Notes: generated by a model not told the origin, from the sequence alone. Counted from the first letter of the stretch, positions 24,537 to 34,800 are shown. The stretch: DNA of 64,000 nucleotides from Muribaculaceae bacterium (GCA_017557625.1 JAFYYG010000065.1:25898-89897); one strand, 5' to 3'. Numbers and translations are program-made.

Positions 24537-26000
24537 TTAGTCTTCAAGTTTGATTGTTATTTTCCCGTAGGTGGCGTTGCCTGGGGCGAAGGCGTCGTAG
24601 ATGCCTTGCAGGAAGCGCTCAAGGCCGAAGGTTGTTGTTGCGAAGCCTGGGGCCGAGGGGTTGGTGTCGCTGGTTGTTGACGACTCACTGATCCATGCCG
24701 GGAACTTGTTGTTGATAGTTATGGAGAGTTCGTCATGTTTCGTCTTAAACTTGCCCCTTGCGGTGATAATATGTGTCATCCCATTGAGATAAGAACGGTT
24801 GTTATTGTTGATGTCGCCAGAGGTGATGGGTCTAACCGAGATTTGGAATCCCGTCTGTGACTGCACAGCATAGTTGGAGATGTTGGTCAAGAATGCGTCG
24901 TCCTTGCCTAATGGCTTAAAGTTAACAGCTATGGTGAAGCACAAGATACCAGTCTCTCGGTCGCCTTCGCACTTGGTGAGCATCTTCTGGTCGTCGCGTG
25001 AGATGCGGAACCTCCCCACATTGTCTTTCCAATCGGGGATAATTTTGAAGTTGATGTTTCCTGGAACCTGGTTGAAGCGGTAGGTGTTCTTCACTCCGTC
25101 GGGATGTAGGAACTTGGCATATTTCTCGTCGTTGGCCATGCGGTCGATTGTTGCCACGTCTCCCACGATGATCAGATAGAAAGGTCGCTGACCGTTGTAG
25201 GCCACCGGCGCATTGTTGTAGGGATAGTACATGCCGTTATAGTCTCCCATAAGTTGGTTGACGATGATAGACTTGCCCTTATAAGTCTTGAATATTGCTG
25301 TTGCCACGCTGTTCTCTTCGTTGAGAATCTTCTCTACGCTCACGTCGGCGGTGTTCTTAGGCGAATAAATCATGTCGGTTACCAGCACGCTCACGTTGCC
25401 TGGTTTCTGGGCTTGGAAAATCTTCTCGAATATGAGTTTGAAGTCGGTGTAACTGGCATCGCCAGTGCCGCTTGTGCTCTCATAGATGTTGCGGTCTTGC
25501 AGGAAAGAATCTACGGTTCCGTTGTAGGGGTAGATATTGTCGTTCACGATGTTGATTTTCACATTTTCCCGAGTTGGGAAGAAATTGATGAGGTCATTGA
25601 CTGCCTTCTTGAGCTGCCCGCCGCCGCTGGTGTGGTCGTAGTGTATCATCGAGCCGCTTCGCTCAAAGTATATGGTGAGCGATAGGTTCTTGAGGCTAAA
25701 GACCGAGATGTCCCACGACATTGGCGGGCGCAGTTTACTGCCTATCTCGTTGATGTATTTTCCAAGTGCCTCAACGTTTATATCTCCATTCTTGTCGAGA
25801 TACTGGGCATATTTCTTTGGGTCGTTTTTTATGATGGAGCAAATAGAGTCGTAGGTGACCTGTGTGGTGTCGCCGTTGATTAATGCTTTCTTGATGGCCT
25901 TTTCTAAGCCACCGCCTCCGCACGAGGTCATAGCCATGCTAGCGGCAATCGCCACAATCATTACTGCAACTAGAGTGAGTATTCTGTTTATTTTCCTCAT
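24537..26000 (-). CDS. vWA-like lipoprotein
   Basis: Starts MRKINRILTL with a lipobox at TSC (Cys 27); the ATG at 26039 would put the hydrophobic core too far in. After a helical region, ISVFSLKNLSLTIYFERSGSM near residues 95-118 resembles a vWA first strand with a modified MIDAS (ERSGS in place of DxSxS). A Thr/Asp segment (GTGDASYTDF) and LVTDMIYS then give the later metal-site positions. The C-terminal 150 residues form a separate beta-rich region. It is first in the seven-gene block, 73 bp after a perfect -7 box, and would sit in the periplasm or outer membrane. Confidence 0.78.
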   Translation of the reverse strand: MRKINRILTLVAVMIVAIAASMAMTSCGGGGLEKAIKKALINGDTTQVTYDSICSIIKNDPKKYAQYLDKNGDINVEALGKYINEIGSKLRPPMSWDISVFSLKNLSLTIYFERSGSMIHYDHTSGGGQLKKAVNDLINFFPTRENVKINIVNDNIYPYNGTVDSFLQDRNIYESTSGTGDASYTDFKLIFEKIFQAQKPGNVSVLVTDMIYSPKNTADVSVEKILNEENSVATAIFKTYKGKSIIVNQLMGDYNGMYYPYNNAPVAYNGQRPFYLIIVGDVATIDRMANDEKYAKFLHPDGVKNTYRFNQVPGNINFKIIPDWKDNVGRFRISRDDQKMLTKCEGDRETGILCFTIAVNFKPLGKDDAFLTNISNYAVQSQTGFQISVRPITSGDINNNNRSYLNGMTHIITARGKFKTKHDELSITINNKFPAWISESSTTSDTNPSAPGFATTTFGLERFLQGIYDAFAPGNATYGKITIKLED

Positions 26001-26072
26001 TGTCAATATGTTTAAAAACAAAGTTTTTAATAAAGGCATCAGCCATTATTGGCCACTTCACCTTATAACTTG

Positions 26073-26080
26073 CAAAGTTA
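26073..26080 (-). promoter_or_regulatory. -7 box of the seven-gene block
   Basis: Minus-strand TAACTTTG, perfect match, giving a leader of roughly 65 nt before the vWA lipoprotein. No good -33 element is visible at the expected spacing. Confidence 0.6.
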
Positions 26081-26255
26081 CAAAATAATCTTCATTTACA
26101 CATTATTTAGAGGATATTTTATCAAAATTTTATTTTGATTTCATGACGAATTCATGACGTTGATTTGAAAAACAACGCTTTGTATAGTTTTTAGGCATTA
26201 ATTTGGGCAATAGATGCTAATGTTGAACGTTTTTATGTTAGGGAAATTAGGCTTT

Positions 26256-27992
26256 ATGACTAAGCACATTTGTCACATATCACGTTTGGCGACATCGTTC
26301 CGCAGCATGGCACTTTTGGTTGTTATGTTGGGGGTGTGCTGGTTTAATGCTGGCTCACAGGTGATTATCAATGGTGTGCGAGCCTTTGCCGATGATGGCA
26401 GCAATCTGCTCCTCTACAGCCTGCCGCAGTCGGCCTTTGGCAGCGATTTCTCTGCACAGGTTCAGGTCGATACCGCCTCGCATTGGCGCAATATCAGCGT
26501 TGCTGGTCAGCCACTTACGAGCAATCCCATCACCTTTGGCGATGTGAATGGCGACAAGGTGTATATTGTCAGGGCTATGGATAATGGCAATCAGGTGGTT
26601 AAACGCCTCATGTTCACGTTTTTGCCCATTATTAGCATTGACGGCGACATGGGTTATGACTTTGTTGACACCCATGTTACCCTTATGGACCCCGACGGCA
26701 CTACCGACGAGGCGATGCGCGCCCAGGTGAAATGGCGCGGAGGATATACTAACACCGACGGTCGCCACAAGCGCAATTACAGTATCAAGTTTGTGGACGA
26801 GAACGGTGAGAAGCAGAACCGCCGCCTGTTGGGGCTACGCCGCGACAACCACTGGAAGCTCGACGCGGGGCAGGTGGACCTCTCGCGCGTGCGCAACCGC
26901 TTCGCCACCGACCTGTGGCTCGACATGGCGCGTGAGCCTTACTACTTTGACCAGGCCCCCGACGTCTTATTAGGAGCGCGTGGCAAGATGGTGGAGGTGT
27001 TTGCTGGCGGCAGGTATATGGGTATCTATTCGCTCATTGAGAGTATTGACCGCAAACAGATGCAAGTGAGGAAGTATGACGAGGAAACCCATCAGATTCA
27101 CGGCATGATATGGAATGCCGCCGTTTGGAGCAGAGTGGCCGAGTTCAAGCAATATGTGAACTACAACAATAACAGTCCCAATTATGACACCTTTGTAGTG
27201 GAATATCCCGATTTTGAGGACGTTCATCCCACTCACCACGAAGACTTGTATAACGCCGTGAAATTTGTCGCCAACAGCAATGTGAGCTCTTATAATTCCC
27301 ATGCCCATGAGTATTTCGACATGCCAGTGTTAATAGACTATGCCATTTTAATCCAGTTCCTGATATCGGTAGATAATGGCGTTAACAATATATTCTGGGC
27401 AATCTATGACAGAGAAGTGGATAAGCGGCTCACACTTGCGGCTTGGGACCTCGACTGGTCGCTAGGCACTAACCGCGACTCGCTCGACTTCAGAGGTGGC
27501 AGGGCAGAGCCTGACCATGACTTCAAGTTTTCGAGCAAGGAGTTCAATATGTTTAAAGATCCGCAGTGCATCTACCACGCCGACATGATTGAACGATACT
27601 GGCAGTTGCGCAAGACGTGGCTTAGTGAAAAGAGCCTTATCAACAGGCTGAATGCTCTCGTCACCCCTCTGGTAGAGAGTGGGGCAGTGGCACGCGAGGA
27701 GGCTCGGTGGAGTGGCGACAGCGATATCAATGGTCTACCTCTTGATATTGTAGGCGAGAAAGAATACATAATCAATTGGATTAGGAGGCGCTTGTCGCAT
27801 CTCGACCGCACCCTGATGCGCCACCCCTGTGACGTGAACAGCGATGGTGGTGTCACCGTCTATGACATAGTGCAGCTACAATCCTTTTTGCTTGAAGGCG
27901 GTTTGTATGATAGTAAATTAGACGTTAACGGCGACGGCAGCATCACGTCGTCGGACTTAACCATGCTTTATGATTATCTTTTAGGATATTGA
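26256..27992 (+). CDS. CotH-family protein with C-terminal dockerin
   Basis: Exported protein with a signal peptide in the first 34 residues (MTKHICHISR...). The start at 26214 is also possible but adds 14 hydrophobic residues. The middle of the protein is a CotH kinase-like domain: RNYSIKF, RRDNHWKLDAGQVDLSRVRNR, and LTLAAWDLDWSLGTNRDS, where the WDLD motif matches the CotH metal site. The end is a dockerin type I pair with calcium loops DVNSDGGVTVYD and DVNGDGSITSSD. CotH proteins phosphorylate proteins or shape spore coats elsewhere; their substrate in Bacteroidales is unknown. Confidence 0.88.
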   Translation: MTKHICHISRLATSFRSMALLVVMLGVCWFNAGSQVIINGVRAFADDGSNLLLYSLPQSAFGSDFSAQVQVDTASHWRNISVAGQPLTSNPITFGDVNGDKVYIVRAMDNGNQVVKRLMFTFLPIISIDGDMGYDFVDTHVTLMDPDGTTDEAMRAQVKWRGGYTNTDGRHKRNYSIKFVDENGEKQNRRLLGLRRDNHWKLDAGQVDLSRVRNRFATDLWLDMAREPYYFDQAPDVLLGARGKMVEVFAGGRYMGIYSLIESIDRKQMQVRKYDEETHQIHGMIWNAAVWSRVAEFKQYVNYNNNSPNYDTFVVEYPDFEDVHPTHHEDLYNAVKFVANSNVSSYNSHAHEYFDMPVLIDYAILIQFLISVDNGVNNIFWAIYDREVDKRLTLAAWDLDWSLGTNRDSLDFRGGRAEPDHDFKFSSKEFNMFKDPQCIYHADMIERYWQLRKTWLSEKSLINRLNALVTPLVESGAVAREEARWSGDSDINGLPLDIVGEKEYIINWIRRRLSHLDRTLMRHPCDVNSDGGVTVYDIVQLQSFLLEGGLYDSKLDVNGDGSITSSDLTMLYDYLLGY

Positions 27993-27996
27993 AACT

Positions 27997-29706
27997 ATGA
28001 CACACCTAGTTAATAAACTCTTGATATTGACGGTTTTGTGGCTTGTGACTGGTGGCAGTGTGAGCGCAACGGTAAAACTCACGGTGAACGACTGTCCAGC
28101 ATTCTGCGACAGTGCAGCAAGCACACTGTTAGTGTCGGTGCCGCAGCAGTGGTTTGGGGGAAGTCAAACTGTGACCGTTCAGGGTGCCGGCGGTTGTCAG
28201 GTTGTGAGTATCGATGGCATACCACTTGCCAGTGACGGCATGTTCACTTTTACTGACATCACAGGTAACAGGTCGTGGACTGTGCAGTGCGCCGATGGCA
28301 AGGAATATGCCTTGCAACTCACATATTTACCTATAGTTGGATTGGATGGTGACTTCGGCTATGACTATGCCCCAGGCACTATGATACTTGCCGAGCCAGG
28401 TCAGAGTGACAGTGAGACGATGACAGCCACCATAAAATGGCGTGGAAACACCACCAACACCCCCGAGAAGCACAAGCGCAACTACAGCATAAAATTTGTT
28501 GATGCCAATGGCGAGAAGCAGAACCGCAAGTTGATGAATATGCGTCGCGACAACCATTGGATTCTCGATGCGGGGCAACCCGACATGGCACGTGTGCGCA
28601 ACCGTGTAGCCACCGAGCTGTGGCTCGACATGGCGCGGCCGCCTCACTACTATGATCAGGCTCCCGATGTGCTCACTGGCGTGCGGGGCGAGGTGGTTGA
28701 GGTGTTCCTGGGCAGCGAATATCGTGGCATTTATTCTCTCACCGAGGCTATGGACCGCAAGCAGTTGCAGCTGGTGAAACACGACACTGTCAGCAATGTT
28801 TTTCATGGTGGTCTGTGGAAGACTGATGAGTTTAACTCTCAGACGGGATTCCGTCTGACTGAGCCGTTTAATGACTCCCTCCCCGACTATTGCAGCTTTG
28901 CTGTCAAGTACCCTGACTTTGAGGAGGTGTTCCCCACCAGCTATCAGGTGCTGTATGATGCCATTCACTCGATGGAGGTCAGCGAGAAGATAGAGACTTA
29001 TAATAGGTTGGTTGATAGGCACTTCGATATGCCGCCAATTATTGACTATACAATTTTTTACCTTACCCTTAATGCCAACGATAATTCGGCACGAAACATT
29101 TATTGGCTGTGCTACGACCGAGCTGTTGACCCGCGGCTCTCGATTGCCGTGTGGGACCTCGACGCTTCGGTGGGGCAGACTTGGTCGCCCGTTGACTGGC
29201 GGCCGCCGCTCACCGCCTACAACTACTTCAAAATACCGTATAACTGGCTCTTTAAGATGCTGTTTCACAACAAGTGCAAATATCGTCAGGCTTTTCTCGA
29301 CCGATACGACGAGCTGCGGGGCTCTTGGCTCAGCACCGAGAGCCTGGTGAACCGATATGCCGCCGCCATCGACCGTCTCATCGACTGTGGAGCTGCAGTA
29401 CGCGAGGAGCAGCGATGGAATGGTGACAGCGATCTCTACGGACACCCGCTAAATTTCGTTGAGGAGAAGCAGTACATCACCGAGTGGTTCACTAACCGCT
29501 TGCCGCTGCTCGATGTGTGGATGCATCACCACATCTGTGACGTGAACAACGATGGCAATGTCACTGCTGCCGATATCACTAGGCTATACGACTGTCTGCT
29601 GTTTGGCGACGAGCAGGACTATGACGAGCATCTCGACACCAATTTCGACGGAGCAATCACTTCCAGCGACATCACCAATGTCTATGACGTGCTGCTTGGG
29701 AATTAG
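27997..29706 (+). CDS. CotH-family protein with C-terminal dockerin (paralogue)
   Basis: Begins 5 bp after the first CotH gene, so the two are co-transcribed duplicates. Signal peptide to about residue 24, then a CotH domain with RNYSIKF, MRRDNHWILDAGQPDMARVRNR and LSIAVWDLDASVG. The dockerin has DVNNDGNVTAAD and DTNFDGAITSSD as its two calcium loops. Residues around the WDLD motif differ (ASVGQTWS instead of WSLGTNRD), suggesting different substrate handling. 569 residues. Confidence 0.88.
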   Translation: MTHLVNKLLILTVLWLVTGGSVSATVKLTVNDCPAFCDSAASTLLVSVPQQWFGGSQTVTVQGAGGCQVVSIDGIPLASDGMFTFTDITGNRSWTVQCADGKEYALQLTYLPIVGLDGDFGYDYAPGTMILAEPGQSDSETMTATIKWRGNTTNTPEKHKRNYSIKFVDANGEKQNRKLMNMRRDNHWILDAGQPDMARVRNRVATELWLDMARPPHYYDQAPDVLTGVRGEVVEVFLGSEYRGIYSLTEAMDRKQLQLVKHDTVSNVFHGGLWKTDEFNSQTGFRLTEPFNDSLPDYCSFAVKYPDFEEVFPTSYQVLYDAIHSMEVSEKIETYNRLVDRHFDMPPIIDYTIFYLTLNANDNSARNIYWLCYDRAVDPRLSIAVWDLDASVGQTWSPVDWRPPLTAYNYFKIPYNWLFKMLFHNKCKYRQAFLDRYDELRGSWLSTESLVNRYAAAIDRLIDCGAAVREEQRWNGDSDLYGHPLNFVEEKQYITEWFTNRLPLLDVWMHHHICDVNNDGNVTAADITRLYDCLLFGDEQDYDEHLDTNFDGAITSSDITNVYDVLLGN

Positions 29707-30073
29707 ACTGGCAACAACGACTCTGGTGAACGCCACGCTTGCGGCTCATTGCGAAAACAGCACCCTAGTCTGCTTGCCGCTTGCTTTCCTGGGTTGTGGT
29801 GTTCACGTTTTATGTGAGAAGCTGAGAAGATTCATTGCTAAAGTTTGTGTGTTATTGATAATTAATATTTCTTAAATTAATCTAAAGTTTAGGCTTATTG
29901 TGGTTGTTTATGTGGTGTTAGGTGTTGTTGTTGTTGCTAATATAGCTGATATTTACTACCTTTGCACCGCAATTCCGTGAGGAGGGGGCTCTGAAGCTTC
30001 CTCTATTTTGTTATAAAATGGGAAACGTGGATGCGATTTGTCAGGTTTCCCCGCATTTAAAGGTAATAAAAGA
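29707..30073. other. Intergenic region with large imperfect stem
   Basis: Between the CotH genes and rimP. An 11-bp arm at 29726-29736 (GTGAACGCCAC) pairs with 29796-29806 with one G-T pair, enclosing about 59 nt with nested GC-rich complementarity; it may terminate the CotH message. The right half is AT-rich and carries the rimP promoter. No gene is supported. Confidence 0.55.
29933..29964 (+). promoter_or_regulatory. Promoter of rimP-nusA-infB
   Basis: GTTG at 29933-29936 and TACCTTTG at 29957-29964 are 20 nt apart. The start region that follows, CTTTGCACCGCAATTCC, is identical to that of the tRNA-Asp promoter. Confidence 0.65.
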
Positions 30074-30538
30074 ATGATAGACAAGAAAGAACTCACATCT
30101 GTTATAAATGAGGCGCTTGAGGGCAGCAAGATGTTTCTCGTGGACCTCAAGGTGAGCGGTGATAATGTGATTGACGTGCAGCTCGACAGCCTGGAGAGCA
30201 TCACTATCGATGACTGCATTGCAGTGAACGATGCTGTGCACGCGGCATTTGACCAAGACGTGGAGGACTATGAGCTGACTGTTGGCTCTTACAGTCTCAC
30301 CGAGCCTTTCAAGGTGCTGAAGCAATATGAGAAAAACGTGGGCGGCGAGGTAGAAGTGCTCACTGCCGACGGCAAGAAACTCAAAGGCATCCTTACCGAG
30401 GTCACCGATGAGAATTTCACCATTACCGTTGCCACCAAGACCAAGATAGAGGGCAAGAAACGCCCCGAGATGGTTGACGTGCCTCACACCTTTAAATATG
30501 ACGAAATAAAATACACTAAAAATATATTACAGTTTTAA
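30074..30538 (+). CDS. rimP: Ribosome maturation factor RimP
   Basis: A 154-residue cytoplasmic protein needed for 30S subunit maturation. Two domains are visible: an N-terminal alpha/beta domain with GSKMFLVDLKVSGDNVIDVQLDS and a C-terminal SH3-like domain with KKLKGILTEVTDENFTI. The start MIDKKELTS at 30074 is preceded by AAAGGTAATAAAAGA; the ATG at 30038 adds 12 residues not typical of the family. It is followed at 6 bp by nusA, as in most bacteria. Confidence 0.93.
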   Translation: MIDKKELTSVINEALEGSKMFLVDLKVSGDNVIDVQLDSLESITIDDCIAVNDAVHAAFDQDVEDYELTVGSYSLTEPFKVLKQYEKNVGGEVEVLTADGKKLKGILTEVTDENFTITVATKTKIEGKKRPEMVDVPHTFKYDEIKYTKNILQF

Positions 30539-30544
30539 AGAATT

Positions 30545-31807
30545 ATGGCTAAGAAAGTAGAAATGGTCGATATGGCCGACCAGTTTGCGGAGTTTAAAGA
30601 GTTGAAAAACATCGATAAGACCACTATGATCAGTGTCTTGGAGGAGTCGTTCCGTAGCGTGATTGCCAAGATGTTTGGCAGTGACGAGAATTTCGACGTT
30701 ATCATGAACCCCGACAAGGGTGACTGTGAGATTTATCAGAATCTCGAGGTTGTTCCCGATGGAGAGGTTGAGAATCCCAACCAGCAGATTGGTCTGACCG
30801 ATGCCCGCAACGATGAGGAGAGCCCCGACCCCGACTGCGAGATTGGCGAGGAGCACACACGTAAGATTGACTTCGCGAAGTTTGGTCGCCGCGCTATCCT
30901 GAACCTGCGGCAGACTCTTGCCAGCAAAATCCTTGACTTGCAGAAAGACGCCATCTATAACAAGTTCAAGGATTTGGAAGGTGACTTGGTGAGCGGTGAG
31001 GTGTATCAGACATGGAAGCGCGAGGTGCTATTGCTCGATGATGACAAGAACGAACTAATCCTGCCCAAAGACCAGCAGATTCCCACCGACATCTACCACA
31101 AGGGCGACACCGTGCGCGCCGTCATCCACAAAGTTGACAACCAGAACAACAATCCCAAGATTATCGTTTCCCGCACAAGCGACCTGTTCTTGCGCCGACT
31201 CTTTGAGCTTGAGGTTCCTGAGATTCACGACGGCCTCATCGTGATTCGCGCCGTTGCCCGCAAGCCTGGCGAGCGTGCCAAGATTGCCGTGGAGAGCTAT
31301 GACGACCGCATCGACCCTGTGGGCGCTTGCGTGGGCGTTAAGGGTTCGCGCATTCATGGCATCGTGCGTGAGTTGCGCAACGAGAACATCGACGTGATCA
31401 ACTACACTCCCGACCCGGTAATCTTCATCCAGCGCGCTCTCAGCCCCGCCAAGATAACTACCATTCGCATTGATGAGGAAACCAAGCATGCCGAGGTGTT
31501 CCTGCGTCCTGAGGAGGTGTCTCTCGCCATTGGCCGCGGCGGTTTGAACATCAAGCTTGCCTCGATGCTCTCGGGCTATACCATCGATGTCTATCGTGAC
31601 CTCGACAACGATGAGGACGACGTATATCTTGATGGCTTCAACGACGAGATCGACCAGTGGGTAATCGATGCCCTGAAGGCGATAGGCTGTGCCACCGCCA
31701 AGGCCGTTCTCAACACCCCGCGTCAGGAACTCATCGACCGTGCCGACCTTGAGGAAGACACTGTTGATGAAGTGCTTGAGATTCTGAAGGCAGAGTTTGA
31801 GGATTAG
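30545..31807 (+). CDS. nusA: Transcription elongation/termination factor NusA
   Basis: A 420-residue RNA polymerase-binding protein. The N-terminal RNAP-binding domain (1-130) is followed by an S1 domain (about 135-200) and two KH domains, seen as CVGVKGSRIHGIVRELRNE near residue 260 and LAIGRGGLNIKLAS near residue 327. The C-terminus has an acidic helix-hairpin region but only one such repeat, as is common outside proteobacteria. It is in the rimP-nusA-infB operon. Confidence 0.97.
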   Translation: MAKKVEMVDMADQFAEFKELKNIDKTTMISVLEESFRSVIAKMFGSDENFDVIMNPDKGDCEIYQNLEVVPDGEVENPNQQIGLTDARNDEESPDPDCEIGEEHTRKIDFAKFGRRAILNLRQTLASKILDLQKDAIYNKFKDLEGDLVSGEVYQTWKREVLLLDDDKNELILPKDQQIPTDIYHKGDTVRAVIHKVDNQNNNPKIIVSRTSDLFLRRLFELEVPEIHDGLIVIRAVARKPGERAKIAVESYDDRIDPVGACVGVKGSRIHGIVRELRNENIDVINYTPDPVIFIQRALSPAKITTIRIDEETKHAEVFLRPEEVSLAIGRGGLNIKLASMLSGYTIDVYRDLDNDEDDVYLDGFNDEIDQWVIDALKAIGCATAKAVLNTPRQELIDRADLEEDTVDEVLEILKAEFED

Positions 31808-31909
31808 TTTATTGTTCATACATAGTTAATCTAGAATTACAAAAAACTCTCTCTTCCCTGCGACTTTATTAAAATTACACAAACTTCTATAACTCGTTAT
31901 CCAATATTT

Positions 31910-34648
31910 ATGCGTGTAAAATTAAGTAAAATAATCAAAGATTTGAACGTTGGCCTACAGACCGTCCAAGACTTCTTTGAAAAGAAGAAGATTGACATAG
32001 AGGTTACCCCCAACACCAAGATTGATGAAGACGTGCTCGACATCCTCATCAAGGAATTCAAGCCCGACATGGAGCAGAAGCTAAAGTCGGAGTACCTGAC
32101 TAATGCCCGTCAAAAAGACAAGGCGAAACCTGCCGAGGAGGCTGAGACGCCCAAGCAGCATGAGGAAATCAAGACCGAGACACAAATCATCAAACCCAAA
32201 GTGGTGGGGAAAATCAATCTTGAGGAGGCTGGTAAGCCGGCAAAAAAAGAGAAGAAAGAAAAGCCTGAAAAAAAGGAACCTGTTAAACCCAAGGCAGAGC
32301 CAAAAACTCAGGCTCCAAAGGCTGAGAAGCCATTGGTTGAAAAGAAAACGGCCACTGAGGTTGCAACAGATGTTGAAGCCACTGCTGTAGAAACTGCTCC
32401 AGCCGAAGAACCAAAGAAAGAGGAAATCTTCACGACCCGCATCCCTGAGTTGAAGACCAACATCAACGTGGTGGGCAAGATAGACCTCTCGGCAATAAAC
32501 CAATCTACACGCCCCAAGAAGAAGACCAAGGAGGAGCGCAAACAAGAGCGCATCGCCAAGGAGAAGGCGCGTCTGGGCGAGGACGGCGTGAAGAAGAAAC
32601 GCCGCCGCATAGGAAAAGAGAAGGTAGATATCGAGAAAGCGGCACAGCAAATCAATGCCAGCAGCAAGACGGCTAAGAACAAGGATAACGAGAGCCAGTC
32701 GGGCAAGAAGAAAGATAAGAAGGCTAAACGACCATTGCGTCCGCAAATCAACGAGGAAGACGTTCAGCGTCAGGTGAAAGAGACGTTGGCACGTCTCACT
32801 ACCAAGAAGCAGAACATGGGTGCCAAGTGGCGCCGTGAGAAGCGTGAGGCAGTGCGCGAGGAAGAGAGTAAGGAGGCCGCTCTGCAAGCCGCCGAGAGGA
32901 AAATTCTCAAACTTACAGAGTTTGTGACTGCCAACGACCTAGCCATGATGATGAACGTGCCTATCAATAAGGTGATTGGCACTTGCATGAGCTTGGGTGT
33001 GATGGTGTCTATCAACCAGCGCCTCGATGCCGAGACCATCAATATCGTGGCCGAGGAGTTTGGCTTTAAGACCGAATATGAGAGCGCCGACGTGGTGGAG
33101 GCAATACACGAGGAAGAAGACAACCCCGAAGACCTCCAGCAGCGTCCACCAGTGGTAACTGTGATGGGTCACGTGGACCACGGTAAGACCTCGTTGCTCG
33201 ACTACATACGCAAGAGTAACGTGATTGCCGGCGAGGCGGGCGGTATCACTCAGCACATCGGTGCTTATAACGTGAAGCTGCCCAATGGCCGCCGCATCAC
33301 CTTCCTTGACACTCCTGGCCACGAGGCGTTTACTGCTATGCGTGCCCGTGGTGCCAAGGTTACCGATATCGTTATCGTGATTGTTGCCGCCGACGACAAT
33401 GTGATGCCTCAAACCAAAGAGGCTCTGAACCATGCTTCGGCAGCTGGTGTGCCCATTATATTTGCTATCAACAAGATAGATAAGGATGGCGCTAATCCCG
33501 AGAAAATCAAGGAAGAGCTTGCCAATCTCAACTACCTTGTAGAGGAATGGGGCGGCAAGTACCAGAGCCAGGATATCTCGGCCAAGAAGGGTATTGGCGT
33601 GGAGGAACTTATGGAGAAAGTGCTCCTTGAAGCCGATATGCTTGACCTCAAGGCTAACCCCGACCGCAAGGCAACTGGCTCAATTATTGAGTCCTCGCTA
33701 GATAAAGGACGTGGCTACATCGCCACCGTGCTGGTAGATAACGGCACTTTGAGGGTGGGCGACATCGTGCTTGCTGGTACTCATTACGGCAAGGTGAAGG
33801 CAATGTTCAACGAGCGTAACCAACGCATCCATGAGGCTAAACCTTCATCTCCAGCGTTGATATTGGGATTGAACGGTGCACCTACCGCAGGCGATAAGTT
33901 CAATGTGATGGATACCGACCAAGAGGCCCGCCAAATCGCAAACCGCCGCGAGCAATTGCAACGTGAGCAGGTTCAGCGCACCCAGCATCGCCGTACTCTC
34001 GAGGATATTGGCCGATTGCGCGCACTGGGTGAGTTCCATGAACTCAACATCATCGTCAAGGGTGACGTGGATGGTTCTATCGAGGCGTTGAGCGACTCTC
34101 TCATCAAGCTTTCTACTCCCGAGGTTCAGGTCAATGTCATCCACAAGGCTGTGGGCGCCATCAGCGAGAGCGATGTCACTCTGGCTGCTGCCAGTGATGC
34201 ATATATTATTGGCTTCCAGGTGCGTCCTTCGGTTGATGCTAAGCGCTTGGCAGCGCAAGAGGGTGTTGACATCCGCATCTACTCCATCATCTATGATGCT
34301 ATTGAGGAGATTAAGAGTGCCATGGAAGGCATGCTCTCTCCCGACATCAAAGAGGAGGTCATCGGCAACGCTGAAATCAAGGAGGTTTACCACATCAGCA
34401 AGGTGGGCACTATTGCCGGTGCCATGGTCAAAGACGGCAAACTCAAACGTGGCTGCAAAGTGCGCGTGATTCGCGACGGTATTGTGCGTCACACAGGTAC
34501 TTTGGCTTCGCTCAAGCGCTTCAAGGACGACGCCAAGGAGGTTACCAGCGGCTATGAGTGTGGCTTCAGCATCCAGAGCTACAACGACCTTGTAGTAGGC
34601 GACATCGTCGAGGCATTCGAGGAAATCGAGGTGCAGAAGACGCTGTAA
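31910..34648 (+). CDS. infB: Translation initiation factor IF-2
   Basis: A 912-residue GTPase that delivers initiator tRNA to the 30S subunit. It begins with the IF2_N winged domain (residues 1-55), followed by a highly charged Lys/Glu-rich linker to about residue 330. The G domain has GHVDHGKT at about 418 (G1), DTPGHEAF (G3) and NKIDK (G4), followed by domains II-IV. It is 102 bp downstream of nusA; the gap is AT-rich with no strong terminator. Confidence 0.97.
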   Translation: MRVKLSKIIKDLNVGLQTVQDFFEKKKIDIEVTPNTKIDEDVLDILIKEFKPDMEQKLKSEYLTNARQKDKAKPAEEAETPKQHEEIKTETQIIKPKVVGKINLEEAGKPAKKEKKEKPEKKEPVKPKAEPKTQAPKAEKPLVEKKTATEVATDVEATAVETAPAEEPKKEEIFTTRIPELKTNINVVGKIDLSAINQSTRPKKKTKEERKQERIAKEKARLGEDGVKKKRRRIGKEKVDIEKAAQQINASSKTAKNKDNESQSGKKKDKKAKRPLRPQINEEDVQRQVKETLARLTTKKQNMGAKWRREKREAVREEESKEAALQAAERKILKLTEFVTANDLAMMMNVPINKVIGTCMSLGVMVSINQRLDAETINIVAEEFGFKTEYESADVVEAIHEEEDNPEDLQQRPPVVTVMGHVDHGKTSLLDYIRKSNVIAGEAGGITQHIGAYNVKLPNGRRITFLDTPGHEAFTAMRARGAKVTDIVIVIVAADDNVMPQTKEALNHASAAGVPIIFAINKIDKDGANPEKIKEELANLNYLVEEWGGKYQSQDISAKKGIGVEELMEKVLLEADMLDLKANPDRKATGSIIESSLDKGRGYIATVLVDNGTLRVGDIVLAGTHYGKVKAMFNERNQRIHEAKPSSPALILGLNGAPTAGDKFNVMDTDQEARQIANRREQLQREQVQRTQHRRTLEDIGRLRALGEFHELNIIVKGDVDGSIEALSDSLIKLSTPEVQVNVIHKAVGAISESDVTLAAASDAYIIGFQVRPSVDAKRLAAQEGVDIRIYSIIYDAIEEIKSAMEGMLSPDIKEEVIGNAEIKEVYHISKVGTIAGAMVKDGKLKRGCKVRVIRDGIVRHTGTLASLKRFKDDAKEVTSGYECGFSIQSYNDLVVGDIVEAFEEIEVQKTL

Positions 34649-34650
34649 AA

Positions 34651-34797
34651 TAAGTTATAAGTTAAGGTTTAAGTGTTAAGTATTTATTGGCAACATTTAA
34701 GTGCTTAACACTTTTACTTTACACTTATCACATTGTTACTTAGTACTTTGTACTTAACACATTGTACTTAACACTTTACACTTAACACTTTACACTT
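34651..34797. repeat. Heptad arrays flanking a stem-loop, infB-folK junction
   Basis: Left part (34651-34684): units like taagtta and agtgtta. Right part (34721-34797): eleven consecutive 7-bp units, including aacactt and tacactt alternating twice each. Between them AAGTGTTAAG (34671-34680) pairs perfectly with 34704-34713, followed by TTACTTT, a likely terminator for infB. The right array ends 3 bp before the folK start. Confidence 0.85.
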
Positions 34798-34800
34798 AAA

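Noticed and set aside
34721-34797. CRISPR-like array
   Set aside because: The repeat is a 7-bp unit without spacers; likewise the 21-bp dyads at 41421-41496 are too short and degenerate.
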